Shown: positions 1-8,165, counted from the first letter of the stretch. The stretch is DNA of 28,705 nt from Alkalibacterium indicireducens (GCF_039522005.1 NZ_BAAADA010000045.1:1-28705), one strand, 5' to 3'. The notes: generated from the sequence alone by a model not told the origin. Made by a program: numbers and translations.

Positions 1-23
1 TAATTCAGAACTGAAAAAGTAAT

Positions 24-59
24 GGCTACGCACTATCCCAAAAGGGCGAAGGCGTAGCC
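24..59. repeat. 36-nt hairpin next to the PTS gene breakpoint
   Basis: A perfect 8-bp inverted repeat (GGCTACGC / GCGTAGCC) encloses an inner CCC-AAAA-GGG hairpin. It ends three bases before similarity to PTS EIIC proteins begins (about base 63). A run of seven T lies at 65-71, but those bases already encode the conserved EIIC Phe-Phe. The hairpin may be the subterminal palindrome of a mobile element whose remainder lies left of the window. That is inference, since no transposase is visible in 62 bases. Confidence 0.5.
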
Positions 60-62
60 GAA

Positions 63-1205
63 GCTTTTTTTACAGGTGTTACTGAGCCGCTTGAGTTCAT
101 GTTCATGTTTGCAGCAATGCCGCTTTATGGGGTATACGCCCTTATACAGGGTGCGGCATTTGCAATGGCAGATATTATTAATCTAAGAATCCACGCTTTC
201 GGAAATATCGAGCTTCTGACCCGTACACCACTTGCACTGAGAGCGGGTCTGGGCTTAGACATGATCAACTTCCTTTGGGTCACTGTCCTGTTTGCAGTCG
301 GCACTTACTTCCTGGCAGATTTCCTTATTCGTAAATTCCAGTATGCCACGCCTGGGCGTAAAGGAAATTATGAGGGAGAAGCAAGCGGGTCGGATGCAGC
401 TCAGGCAGTGGATGCTTCTCAGCAGGTGTATAATATCATTCATCTATTAGGTGGAAAAGACAATATTTCTGATGTGGATGCCTGCATGACTAGATTGCGT
501 GTATCAGTTAAGGATACGAATAAAGTAGGCAGCGAAGCGAACTGGAAAAAAGCTGGAGAGATGGGGCTTGTTCATAAAGACACTGGTGTTCAGGCGATAT
601 ATGGACCGAAAGCAGATGTACTGAAATCCGATATTCTGGATGTACTTGAATCGAATGTAGACATTCCTGCCTCAACGATCGATGAGAATAAGGCATTAGT
701 GGAAGACACAGCTAATGATCAGACGAGTGAATCTTTAATGAATCATTCAGAAAAAACAGCTGTCTACAGTGCTGCAGACGGAAACGTACAGCCAATCACT
801 GAAGCACCGGACGACGTCTTCTCTCAGAAAATGATGGGCGACGGCTATGTCATCACCCCTTCATCGGATAGAATCGTTTCACCTGTTTCAGGTTTAATCA
901 CCAGTATATTCCCGACTAAACATGCAATCGGAATCCAGACAGAAGATGGGATCGATGTGCTTGTACACATGGGAATTGATACGGTACAATTAAACGGTCA
1001 GGGATTCGAGCTATTTGTTGAAGAAGGACAGACACTGAAAGCGGGCGATGAGCTGGCTCAAATGGACCGCGAGGCAATAAGCAAAGCCGATAAGGATACA
1101 GCGGTACTCGTAGTCTTTACGAACTTGACTGATGGACAGATAATTAACCTTAAGGCAACTGGAGAATGTAAAGCAGCGGACCTTATTGGGTCAGTGATGG
1201 AATAA
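63..1205 (+). CDS. PTS glucose/maltose-type EIICBA, 5'-truncated
   Basis: Phosphoenolpyruvate-dependent sugar permease of the inner membrane; the fragment holds the end of domain IIC followed by complete IIB and IIA. IIC similarity starts abruptly with AFFTGVTEPLEF near base 63 and continues through the HAFGNIELLTR and NFLWVT segments. IIB has its phosphorylated Cys in DACMTRLRV (codon 129 counted from the ATG at 99). IIA has the histidine pair TKHAIG and VLVHMGID (His codon 290). The normal family N-terminus of over 300 residues is absent: bases 1-62 do not resemble EIIC and have an in-frame TGA at 12-14. The ATG at 99 has no good ribosome site and would leave IIC without most of its channel, so this is probably a broken gene or an assembly or insertion edge. 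The IIC sequence is closest in feel to maltose/glucose porters; substrate is not proven. Confidence 0.8.
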   Translation, partial: AFFTGVTEPLEFMFMFAAMPLYGVYALIQGAAFAMADIINLRIHAFGNIELLTRTPLALRAGLGLDMINFLWVTVLFAVGTYFLADFLIRKFQYATPGRKGNYEGEASGSDAAQAVDASQQVYNIIHLLGGKDNISDVDACMTRLRVSVKDTNKVGSEANWKKAGEMGLVHKDTGVQAIYGPKADVLKSDILDVLESNVDIPASTIDENKALVEDTANDQTSESLMNHSEKTAVYSAADGNVQPITEAPDDVFSQKMMGDGYVITPSSDRIVSPVSGLITSIFPTKHAIGIQTEDGIDVLVHMGIDTVQLNGQGFELFVEEGQTLKAGDELAQMDREAISKADKDTAVLVVFTNLTDGQIINLKATGECKAADLIGSVME

Positions 1206-1220
1206 AAAAGGAGTGTACAA

Positions 1221-2072
1221 ATGAAAGTCTTAACATTGAATACTCACGCGTGGATGGAAGACGCCCCTTATGAAAAGCTGGATGCTCTAGCTGAGCAGCT
1301 TGCAGAATCAGAATATGACGTTATTGCTCTTCAGGAGGTCAATCAGACGATCGATGCCAAGGGAATCAAAGATGATACTTTCATTGCTCCTGAAGAAAAA
1401 GTATGTGCTGTTCCAATAAAAGAAGATAATTTTGCCCGGCTGTTGGTCAAGAAGCTGAAGCGTCTTGGTCTGACTTACTACTGGAGCTGGGCAGCCAATC
1501 ATGTCGGGTATGACCTGTATGACGAAGGTGTGGCGATTCTCTCTAAAGTCCCGTTCAAAGCAGAAAGTCAGCTGGTCTCTAAATCAGAGGACTATACCAG
1601 TCACTACACACGTAAAGTGCTGAAAGCCTCCTTTGATCATCAGGATAGACAATGGGTGGTTCTGTCCGCTCATTATTCCTGGTGGACTGAAGGGAATGGC
1701 AGGCAGCTGTTTGAGCATGAATGGATGCAGACGCTGGACATAATCCGTCCTGATGAAAGAGAAACCGCCATCGTCATGGGAGATTTCAATAATGACCCCT
1801 CAGTTCAGAATGAGGGCTATGCACTGGTCAGACGCTCGGCCCCTTTCCTGAATGATGCTTTTGAAACAGCGGACTTGAAGATAGGTGAAGCAACCGTAGA
1901 GAAGGAAATTGACGGATGGGAAGGCCACTCGGATCTTAAACGGATCGACTATATTTTTGCCGGGGAAGGCTTTGACATCGAACAGTACAAAGTGACTTTC
2001 GACGGAAAAAATGGACCGGTCGTGAGTGATCACTTCGGTGTGGAGGCTCTAGTAAAGTTAAAGCTTACTTAA
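1221..2072 (+). CDS. endonuclease/exonuclease/phosphatase-family hydrolase
   Basis: A 283-residue cytoplasmic enzyme of the Mg-dependent EEP superfamily (DNase I / exonuclease III / sphingomyelinase fold). The superfamily motifs are present in order: LNTH (residues 6-9), LQEV with the metal-binding Glu39, SAHYSWW, MGDFNND (Asp188, Asn190) and the C-terminal SDHFG with catalytic His271. Substrate cannot be told from sequence; DNA, phospholipid headgroups and sugar or inositol phosphates are all used in this superfamily. It starts 15 bases after the PTS gene behind AAAAAGGAG and is probably co-transcribed with it. That suggests a role linked to sugar uptake, but this is inference from position only. 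There is no signal peptide. The length is normal for stand-alone EEP proteins. Confidence 0.85.
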   Translation: MKVLTLNTHAWMEDAPYEKLDALAEQLAESEYDVIALQEVNQTIDAKGIKDDTFIAPEEKVCAVPIKEDNFARLLVKKLKRLGLTYYWSWAANHVGYDLYDEGVAILSKVPFKAESQLVSKSEDYTSHYTRKVLKASFDHQDRQWVVLSAHYSWWTEGNGRQLFEHEWMQTLDIIRPDERETAIVMGDFNNDPSVQNEGYALVRRSAPFLNDAFETADLKIGEATVEKEIDGWEGHSDLKRIDYIFAGEGFDIEQYKVTFDGKNGPVVSDHFGVEALVKLKLT

Positions 2073-2087
2073 AGTTAGAGAAAGTAA

Positions 2088-2116
2088 GTGACAAGAAAAT
2101 GAAAACATGTTATATT
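2088..2116 (+). promoter_or_regulatory. promoter of the first amino acid ABC operon
   Basis: GTGACA (2088-2093), a 17-base spacer, then TATATT (2111-2116). This is the best sigma-A match upstream of the lipoprotein gene. The predicted start, about 2122-2124, falls inside the left arm of the hairpin at 2119-2149, an unusual overlap. Confidence 0.55.
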
Positions 2117-2118
2117 AG

Positions 2119-2149
2119 GCACTGGATTGATTTAACATCCAGTGCTTTT
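2119..2149 (+). terminator. intrinsic terminator after the PTS/EEP genes
   Basis: A 9-bp perfect stem (GCACTGGAT / ATCCAGTGC) with a 9-base loop, followed by TTTT. It lies 47 bases after the EEP stop codon. It overlaps the predicted start of the next operon, so it can terminate upstream transcripts, whereas a transcript starting at about 2122 would lack part of the left arm. Confidence 0.7.
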
Positions 2150-2206
2150 GTATGCTGAAAATGTATAAAACATAGAGATGATTTGATTAAAAAGGGGATT
2201 TTATTT

Positions 2207-3094
2207 ATGAAAAAGAAATTATTATATACTGGTATTCTATCTGTGAGCGGATTCCTTCTGGCTTGTGGACCAGCTGATAACGGAGATGATGCCGAAACAG
2301 ATACAGCTCAGGAAGAACTTGGGGAAGATACAGCAGAAGAAACATCATGGGCTGATATTGAAGAAGAAGGCGTCCTGACAGTCGGAACATCCGGCACATA
2401 CGCTCCGATCACATTCTTTGATGAAAACAATGAACTAACTGGTTTCGAAGTTGAACTGGTCAGAGAAATCGGCGAAAGACTGGACCTTGAAGTTGAATTC
2501 GAAACAATGGATTTCGACGGGATCCTTCCTTCACTGAGAAATGGACAAATTGATGTGGCTGCACACGACTTCGCCATTACTGAAGAACGTCTTGAAATTT
2601 TCGACTTTGTTGACCCGCATAAATTCTCCTATGGATCAATTATCGTAAGACAGGAAGACGCAGATCGTTTCAAGTCTGCTTATGATCTGGAAGGTGTCGA
2701 CGTTGCAGTTGGGTCACTGACCAGTAACTATGCGATTTTTGCGGACAATATTGGAGCAAATGGTACGGCATACGACGGTGGAGTTGAAGCTATTCTTAGA
2801 GATGTCATTAACGGCAACCAGGATGCATATCTGAATGACTACCTGGTCCTGCTTAACACCTTGAACGAATTCGGTGACGACCAACTGACGATTGCTGAAG
2901 ATGTGAAATTCCACGCCACTGAAAGCGCGATGGCTGTCTTAAAAGGCAATACGTCCTTAAGAGATCGTCTGAGTGAAACCCTTCAGGAACTGATGGATGA
3001 CGGAACGGTTTCAGAATTGTCTGTGGAATTCCTAGGCGCTGATGTAACTGAACCCGTTGACGAATCAGAAATCGTGAGTCTTGATGGAGAATAA
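2207..3094 (+). CDS. amino acid ABC transporter substrate-binding lipoprotein
   Basis: Extracytoplasmic solute receptor of family 3 (polar amino acid type), 295 residues. The N-terminus MKKKLLYTGILSVSGFLLAC is a lipoprotein signal with lipobox LLAC and lipidated Cys20. A very acidic linker follows, then the family-3 fold: VLTVGTSGTYAPITF, GFEVELVREIGERL, FDGILPSLRNGQIDVAA and the second-lobe segment VAVGSLTSNYAIF. The start at 2207 is chosen over an in-frame TTG at 2183 because AAAAGGGG lies just upstream and the signal peptide begins cleanly there. It is the first gene of a binding protein-permease-ATPase operon. Ligand is unknown; glutamine, cystine and arginine receptors all look like this. 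The acidic linker fits a salt- or alkali-tolerant lifestyle (inference). Confidence 0.9.
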   Translation: MKKKLLYTGILSVSGFLLACGPADNGDDAETDTAQEELGEDTAEETSWADIEEEGVLTVGTSGTYAPITFFDENNELTGFEVELVREIGERLDLEVEFETMDFDGILPSLRNGQIDVAAHDFAITEERLEIFDFVDPHKFSYGSIIVRQEDADRFKSAYDLEGVDVAVGSLTSNYAIFADNIGANGTAYDGGVEAILRDVINGNQDAYLNDYLVLLNTLNEFGDDQLTIAEDVKFHATESAMAVLKGNTSLRDRLSETLQELMDDGTVSELSVEFLGADVTEPVDESEIVSLDGE

Positions 3095-3106
3095 TTAGAT
3101 CTATGG

Positions 3107-3145
3107 ACATACAAGGAGCACACACTTCTTGTATGTTTTCTTTTT
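3107..3145 (+). terminator. intercistronic hairpin between receptor and permease genes
   Basis: A perfect 9-bp stem (ACATACAAG / CTTGTATGT), 12-base loop, then TTTTCTTTTT. It sits in the 83-base gap of an otherwise compact ABC operon. It probably causes partial termination or protects the upstream mRNA 3' end, giving more receptor than permease, a common arrangement for ABC importers. Confidence 0.65.
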
Positions 3146-3177
3146 AAAAATCAAAATAAAAAAGAGAGGACAAAACG

Positions 3178-3876
3178 ATGTTTGAGACGTTTAGAAATAT
3201 ACGGTGGGAATATCTATTTGATTATGAACTGGCGATAGACTCATTACCTTTCCTGCTTCAAGGGTTGCAGATTACAATGGTTATTGCCTTGTTCAGTATG
3301 TTCTTTGCTTTAATACTGGGTGTTGTAATAGGTGTCGCTCGTATGTCGAAATTTGCCATATTTCATTTACCTGCCAGATTATACATTTCCTTTATGCGAG
3401 GGACCCCACTGCTTGTATTTGTATTTATCCTTTATTATGGCCTGCCGGTAATAGGACTCTCGTTCAATAATGCTGTTGTAGCTGCTATTGTAGGTGTCAG
3501 TTTAAACTTCGGCGGCTACCTTGCGGAAGTGGTACGGTCAGCTATCTTATCTGTACCCAGAGGTCAGTGGGAAGCAGCGGCGACTTTGCAGATGGATTAC
3601 TTTCAGACCTTGAGAAAAATTGTGATTCCCCAAGCTACACGTATTGCTCTTCCACCGACATTCAATATTTTTATGGACGTCGTCAAAGGGACATCACTGG
3701 CTTCTGTTATTACGGTCCAGGAACTACTGTACAGTGCACGACTAGTTGCTGGTCGAACCTATGACAGTATGACCATGTACATTTCTGCTGCCCTGATCTA
3801 CTGGATGGTCTGTATCGTAATCGGGTATTTCCAGGACCGTCTGGAAATCAGGTACAACCGTTACCTATCTAAATAA
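3178..3876 (+). CDS. polar amino acid ABC transporter permease (HisM/GlnP family)
   Basis: Inner-membrane subunit of 232 residues with about five hydrophobic helices (roughly 23-50, 65-85, 92-118, 155-175, 196-215). The family segments FMRGTPLLVFVFILYYGLP and VSLNFGGYLAEVVRSAI are clear. The EAA loop that docks on the ATPase reads EAAATLQMDYFQTLRKIVIP: the usual Gly after EAA-x2-L is Gln here, a departure from the consensus that the second importer in this window (EAARSLGMS) keeps. GAGAGGA lies upstream of the ATG. The gene for the ATPase follows 12 bases later. A homodimer is likely, as only one permease gene is present. Confidence 0.9.
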   Translation: MFETFRNIRWEYLFDYELAIDSLPFLLQGLQITMVIALFSMFFALILGVVIGVARMSKFAIFHLPARLYISFMRGTPLLVFVFILYYGLPVIGLSFNNAVVAAIVGVSLNFGGYLAEVVRSAILSVPRGQWEAAATLQMDYFQTLRKIVIPQATRIALPPTFNIFMDVVKGTSLASVITVQELLYSARLVAGRTYDSMTMYISAALIYWMVCIVIGYFQDRLEIRYNRYLSK

Positions 3877-3888
3877 GGAGGCACACAC

Positions 3889-4632
3889 ATGATTACAGTA
3901 AAGAATCTTAAAAAAACATTTGACGACACTCCAGTTCTAGAATCAATTAACCTTGAAGTGAAAAAGGGCGAAGTGGTCTGTCTGGTCGGTGCATCCGGAT
4001 CAGGAAAAACAACCTTGCTTCGCTGCCTGAATCTGCTCGAAACACCAGATGAAGGATCGATCAGAATAGGTGATAAGGAAGTATCTTTTGGTGAAGATAA
4101 ACTATCCAAGAAAGATATCAAGGACATCCGCCGCTATTCAGGTATGGTCTTCCAGGGCTTCCACCTTTTCCCGCATATGACTCTACTGGAAAACATTACT
4201 CAAGCACCTCTAACTGCCAAGCAGCAGGATAAAGAGACGATCATGAAAGAAGCGAGTGTGCTGCTTGAAAGAGTTGGACTGTCCGAACATCAGGACAAGT
4301 TCCCAGATGCCTTGTCCGGTGGTCAGCAACAGAGAGCAGCGATCGCCCGTGCACTGATGATGCACCCGGAAGTCATGCTCTTCGATGAACCAACGTCTGC
4401 TTTGGACCCTCAGCTGGTCAGAGAAGTTCTCAAAGTTATTGAAAGTCTGGCTAAAGAAGGCCAGACAATGGTCATCGTGACACACGAGATGAACTTTGCC
4501 CGCCGTATAGCGGACAAAGCCTTCTTCATGGATGAAGGCTATATCCTTGAGTCAGGTCCGGCTGAACAAGTCCTGACCGATCCAAAAGAAGACCGCACAA
4601 GAGAATTTCTTGCTCTACTTGAAGACGAGTAA
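3889..4632 (+). CDS. polar amino acid ABC transporter ATP-binding protein
   Basis: Cytoplasmic ATPase of 247 residues powering the importer encoded just upstream. Walker A GASGSGKTT (34-42), Q-loop MVFQGFHLFPHMT, signature LSGGQQQRAAIARAL (from 142), Walker B VMLFDEPTSALDP and the switch His in VTHEMNFARR are all intact. Family: GlnQ/HisP-type. AAGGAGG lies 8 bases before the ATG. It is the last gene of its operon, followed by an intrinsic terminator. Confidence 0.93.
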   Translation: MITVKNLKKTFDDTPVLESINLEVKKGEVVCLVGASGSGKTTLLRCLNLLETPDEGSIRIGDKEVSFGEDKLSKKDIKDIRRYSGMVFQGFHLFPHMTLLENITQAPLTAKQQDKETIMKEASVLLERVGLSEHQDKFPDALSGGQQQRAAIARALMMHPEVMLFDEPTSALDPQLVREVLKVIESLAKEGQTMVIVTHEMNFARRIADKAFFMDEGYILESGPAEQVLTDPKEDRTREFLALLEDE

Positions 4633-4654
4633 GACGAATTGAGTAATATCAGCC

Positions 4655-4692
4655 CCGCCTAACTGTGGTTATCTTCAGTCGGGCGGTTTTTT
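4655..4692 (+). terminator. terminator of first amino acid ABC operon
   Basis: An 11-position stem from CCGCC(TA)ACTG to CAGT(CG)GGCGG with one wobble and one mismatch, 10-base loop, then TTTTTT. It lies 22 bases after the ATPase stop codon. Confidence 0.75.
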
Positions 4693-4719
4693 CGTAGAAA
4701 AAACCTTCACTATTGTGTT

Positions 4720-5100
4720 TTGGAGCGGCACTCGTAGGGGAAGCCTGTTTGAGTGCAGGTGCAATCTGAATAGCGCCTGTACTCAGATAGAAAAACAGAC
4801 TGAGTACAGGGGCAATCAAGATAGCTTAGGAACTCAAAAGAGAAATCTGTTTGAGTACATGTGCTATCGGAATAGCGCCTGAACTCGGAAGGGAAAAGAG
4901 TTTGAGTGCAGGTGCAATCAAGATAGCTTAGGAACTCAGATGGAAAAACAGTTTGAGTACAGGGGCAATCAAGATAGCGCCGGAACTCAGTAGGGAAAAC
5001 AGTTTGAGTAGAGGTGCAATCTGAATAGCGCCGGAACTCAGTCGCAAATAAATTTAGTACTGAGACAAATAGGATAGCTCGTGGACCTAAAGAGATAAAC
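4720..5100. repeat. tandem array of 51-bp hairpin units (array 1)
   Basis: Units begin at about 4747, 4798, 4849, 4900, 4951 and 5002 (exact 51-base period), with a degraded unit near 5052 and a partial one before 4747. Each unit has GAGT at its start and ACTC 30 bases later, forming a stem. In the first unit GAGTGCAGGTGC pairs with GCGCCTGTACTC (12 positions counting G-T pairs). The loop varies between AATCTGAATA, AATCAAGATA and TATCGGAATA forms, and the link between hairpins ends in AAAACAGTTT. The array fills the gap between two convergent terminators; no gene is supported here. No short-spacer structure of CRISPR type is present. Confidence 0.85.
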
Positions 5101-5101
5101 C

Positions 5102-5149
5102 AAAAAAAGAAGCCCCATCCTGGGAATCAACTCGCAGGATGGGGCTTCT
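5102..5149 (-). terminator. strong terminator after the GH4 gene
   Basis: A perfect 15-bp GC-rich stem (AGAAGCCCCATCCTG / CAGGATGGGGCTTCT). On the minus strand it is followed by a seven-T run (A run at 5102-5108). It lies 11 bases after the GH4 stop codon. Confidence 0.9.
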
Positions 5150-5160
5150 CTGTATGGTTA

Positions 5161-6426
5161 TTACTTCAGTTCAGGCCAGTAGCCTTTGTTTGCTTCGATC
5201 AGATCGTCCAGTAACTGTTTAGCGACTTCAGCACTTGGAACGATTTTGGACAAGCTCAGAGCCTGCCACAGTTTCTGGTAACTGCCTTCGATATAGGCTT
5301 CAACGACCAGCTTCTCAGCAGTGACTTGCTGAAGCATCAGAGCGCGGTTGAACGCAGGGATTTTACCTTGAGCCAATGGTTCAGGACCGTCACTACCGAC
5401 GATACAAGGCACTTCGACCATAGCATCATCATCAAAGTTGGCAATCGCTCCGTTGTTTTCAACGATCAGAAGCATACGCTCTTTTGCATTGAATGCAATG
5501 GCACGGGCCAGGTCCACGATGAATGATGCATGGCTGTCGATGTGGAAACCACCGTCAACTGCGGTACCTTTTTCGATGATGTTACGAGCAGCTGTAAATA
5601 CCTGTTTCTCACGTCCGGCCATCACTTCATTGGCACGGGTGAATTCTGGATTGGAGCCAGCTACTTCATAGTCAGGATAGAAATAATACTTCAGATAAGT
5701 GTTCGGTAGATAATTCGGTTCGATTGCCAGTAAGTCCTTGGCTTTTTTATGAGTGGCCTGCCAGCTTTCGTCCATATGCTGTGTGTCCACTTCAACTTGG
5801 GTCAGATAGCCGTTTTCTGCCACATATTCCTTGATTTCATTGATGTATTCATATCCTGTAGCTTTGTCTTTGACGCTGGTCCACCATCCGAAGTGGTTCA
5901 GGCCGAAGTAGCTTACTTCCAGCTTGTCTGGAGTAGTTCCAACAATTTGAGACATTCTACGCAGCGTTCCGACAGGCATGTCACAGATATTCAGGACTTT
6001 TGAATCTGGACGTAAAACGCGTGTCGCTTCAGCAACGATTGCTGCAGGATTGGAATAGTTGAGCATCCAGGCATCTGGAGAATACTTTTCCATGTAGTCG
6101 ATGATTTCAAGCATGCCGTTAATGCTTCGCATACCATAAGCAATTCCGCCAGGTCCACATGTTTCCTGACCGACAACACCGTATTTTAACGGAATCTTTT
6201 CATCCTGCTCACGCATCTCGTACTTTCCGACGCGGATATGAGCCATGACGAAATCGACATCGCTAAAGGCTTCTTCCGGATCAGTAGTGTAAGAGAATTT
6301 GAGGTCAGGTGCCTGTTCTTTTAGAAGAATTTCCAGAGCTTCACCTAGAATCCCTTGTCTGTCTCCGTCATTATCGTACAGCTTCAGTTCTCTCATTGGG
6401 AAACGGTCACTGTTTTCAAGCATCAA
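5161..6426 (-). pseudogene. 6-phospho-alpha-glucosidase (GH4), N-terminus missing
   Basis: Family GH4 glycosidases use NAD and Mn to hydrolyse phosphorylated disaccharides imported by a PTS. The 421 residues match the GlvA/MalH type closely in order: KLYDND, VDFVMAHIRVGKY, GQETCGPGGIAYGMRS, NYSNPAA, ICDMPVG with the metal-ligand Cys, GLNHFGWW with the metal-ligand His, and NNGAIANFDDDAMVEVPCIV. CDMP is the signature associated with 6-phospho-alpha-glucosidases (CNVP marks beta). The family's first 30 or so residues, including the GGGST NAD-binding turn, are absent. Similarity begins at about LENSDRFP (near 6420), upstream codons run into a TAG within ten codons, and there is no ribosome site before the TTG-ATG. 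It is therefore almost certainly inactive. It would logically pair with the maltose-type PTS at the window start. Its 5' side is joined to a gntP remnant. Confidence 0.85.
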
Positions 6427-6565
6427 CGATTCAGGTTTCTGGCTTGTCTCCCGCTATTTTGGATTGGATGAAAAAGACACATTGAAAACTTGGACAATGA
6501 TGACAACAATTATCGGACTTGTCGGATTAGGCATGGCAATGCTCATCGGATTGTTTATAATATAA
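6416..6565 (+). pseudogene. C-terminal remnant of a GntP-family gluconate permease
   Basis: About 50 codons ending in TAA read SSINDSGFWLVSRYFGLDEK, then a segment with KTWTMM and a final hydrophobic helix ending GLFII. This is the typical last part of GntP-type gluconate:H+ symporters (N-D-S/A-G-F-W, K-T-W-T). Gluconokinase follows 53 bases later, the usual partner. Everything upstream of about 6416 in this frame is the antisense of the GH4 gene, so roughly 400 residues are missing. There is no start codon or ribosome site of its own. Confidence 0.75.
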
Positions 6566-6618
6566 GAGAGTACTAGACGAATAGGAACTTAATCAGTCTA
6601 AATGAAAGGATTTCGTAT

Positions 6619-8151
6619 ATGAGTAGTTATTCCATCGGTGTGGACATCGGGACGACGAGCACAAAAGCCGTTCTGTTTTCAGAACAAGGAGAGAATCTCC
6701 ATCAGGCAACGATTGAGTATCCTCTCTACACACCTGAACCGAAAGTTGCCGAACAGGATCCGGATGAGATTTTCGATGCGGTCCTCCTGTCCCTTCAGTC
6801 AGTCATGGAAACCTCCCAAGCATCCCAGTCAGACATTAAAGTCATCGGCTTCAGCGCGGCTATGCACAGTCTGATTGCTGTAGACAGTGAGGGAAAGCCG
6901 TTGACACAGGTCATTACCTGGGCAGATCAGCGCAGCGAACCTTATGCAAGGCAGCTGAAAGAAACAAATGGGCAGAGCATCTATGAAAAGACTGGGACGC
7001 CGATTCATCCCATGTCACCCTTATGCAAACTGATCTGGATGAAAGATGAAAAACCTGAAGTATTTCAGTCTGCTGCCCGATTTATTGGAATAAAGGAATA
7101 TGTTTTCCATAAATTGTTTGGCACGTACGCTGTCGATTACTCGATTGCATCTGCTACTGGACTCTTCAATATGGAAGCTTTGGACTGGGATGAGGAAGCC
7201 TTGGAAACAGCTGGGATTACCCCTGACCGACTGTCACCGATCGTTTCGACAACTGAAGTCTTTACCGGCATGCGCTTGGAATATGCAGATAAAACAGGGA
7301 TTGGTCGTGACACACCGGTTATCATAGGTGCTAACGATGGCTGTCTTGCAAATCTTGGAGTCAATGCGATTGATAAAGGGGTTGTGGCCGTAACGATCGG
7401 AACGAGTGGAGCGATCCGGACGGTTACTGATAAACCAGTTTCAGATCCGAAAGGCCGAATTTTCTGTTACGCCTTGACGGACAAGCACTGGGTGATCGGT
7501 GGACCAGTGAATAACGGTGGAATGATTTTGAGATGGCTCAGAAACGAACTATGCCTTGAGGAAGTGTCTAAAGCAGAAGCTGCCGGTATGGACGCTTATA
7601 ATGTCATCACAGAGAAAATAGCGGAAGTTCAGGCCGGATCCAATGGGCTGATTTTCCATCCGTACTTATCCGGCGAACGGGCTCCTTCATGGAACGCGAA
7701 CGCTCGAGGCTCCTTTTACGGACTGGCTCTGCATCACCAGAAAAAACATATGATGCGTGCGGTACTGGAAGGTATCAATATGAATCTCTATATGGTTCTG
7801 CTGGCTCTTGAAGAAGTGATCGGCTTACCGGAACGGATCCATGCGACTGGTGGATTTGCGAATTCTGATGTGTGGCGTCAGATGCTGGCAGACATTTTCA
7901 ACCAGGAAGTGCATGTCCCGATGACTGTGGAAAGTGCCTGTCTGGGAGCAGCTGTTCTGGGACGTTTCGCTATAGGAGACATCGATGATTTAAGCGAAGT
8001 CGGTAATATGGTCAACACGGGTAAAGTCAATCCGCCTCAACCCGAATCTGTTGCGATATATGAAGAACTCATGCCGATATATATCCGCTTGAGCCGTCTC
8101 TTTGAAGAAGAATATGATGCGATTACTGCTTTTCAGCAGAAGTATAAGTAA
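6619..8151 (+). CDS. gntK: gluconokinase (FGGY family)
   Basis: Phosphorylates gluconate to 6-phosphogluconate with ATP in the cytoplasm, feeding the pentose phosphate pathway. 510 residues, the normal size for Bacillus-type GntK. FGGY features in order: N-terminal GVDIGTTSTKAVLF phosphate loop, GFSAAMHSL, ITWADQRS, HPMSPLCKLIWM, the second actin-like half with VAVTIGTSGAIR, GGPVNNGGMILRW, and the adenosine region HATGGFANSDVWRQMLADI. AAAGGA lies 8 bases before the ATG. Preceded by the gntP tail, so it was probably second in a gntP-gntK operon; with gntP truncated, its promoter is unclear. Other FGGY kinases (xylulose, glycerol) are less likely given the gntP context and the sequence. Confidence 0.9.
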   Translation: MSSYSIGVDIGTTSTKAVLFSEQGENLHQATIEYPLYTPEPKVAEQDPDEIFDAVLLSLQSVMETSQASQSDIKVIGFSAAMHSLIAVDSEGKPLTQVITWADQRSEPYARQLKETNGQSIYEKTGTPIHPMSPLCKLIWMKDEKPEVFQSAARFIGIKEYVFHKLFGTYAVDYSIASATGLFNMEALDWDEEALETAGITPDRLSPIVSTTEVFTGMRLEYADKTGIGRDTPVIIGANDGCLANLGVNAIDKGVVAVTIGTSGAIRTVTDKPVSDPKGRIFCYALTDKHWVIGGPVNNGGMILRWLRNELCLEEVSKAEAAGMDAYNVITEKIAEVQAGSNGLIFHPYLSGERAPSWNANARGSFYGLALHHQKKHMMRAVLEGINMNLYMVLLALEEVIGLPERIHATGGFANSDVWRQMLADIFNQEVHVPMTVESACLGAAVLGRFAIGDIDDLSEVGNMVNTGKVNPPQPESVAIYEELMPIYIRLSRLFEEEYDAITAFQQKYK

Positions 8152-8165
8152 ATGAATATAGTCAG

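Noticed and set aside
2183..2206. TTG start for the lipoprotein gene giving eight extra residues
   Set aside because: The extension lies before the AAAAGGGG ribosome site and spoils an otherwise perfect lipoprotein signal starting at 2207.
3861..4127. Long antisense frames inside the ABC and pur genes
   Set aside because: All are shadows of well-identified genes, with no start signals of their own.
6299..6565. An 88-codon plus-strand gene beginning at 6299
   Set aside because: Its first 40 codons are antisense to the GH4 gene; only the last 50 codons, the GntP tail, have meaning.
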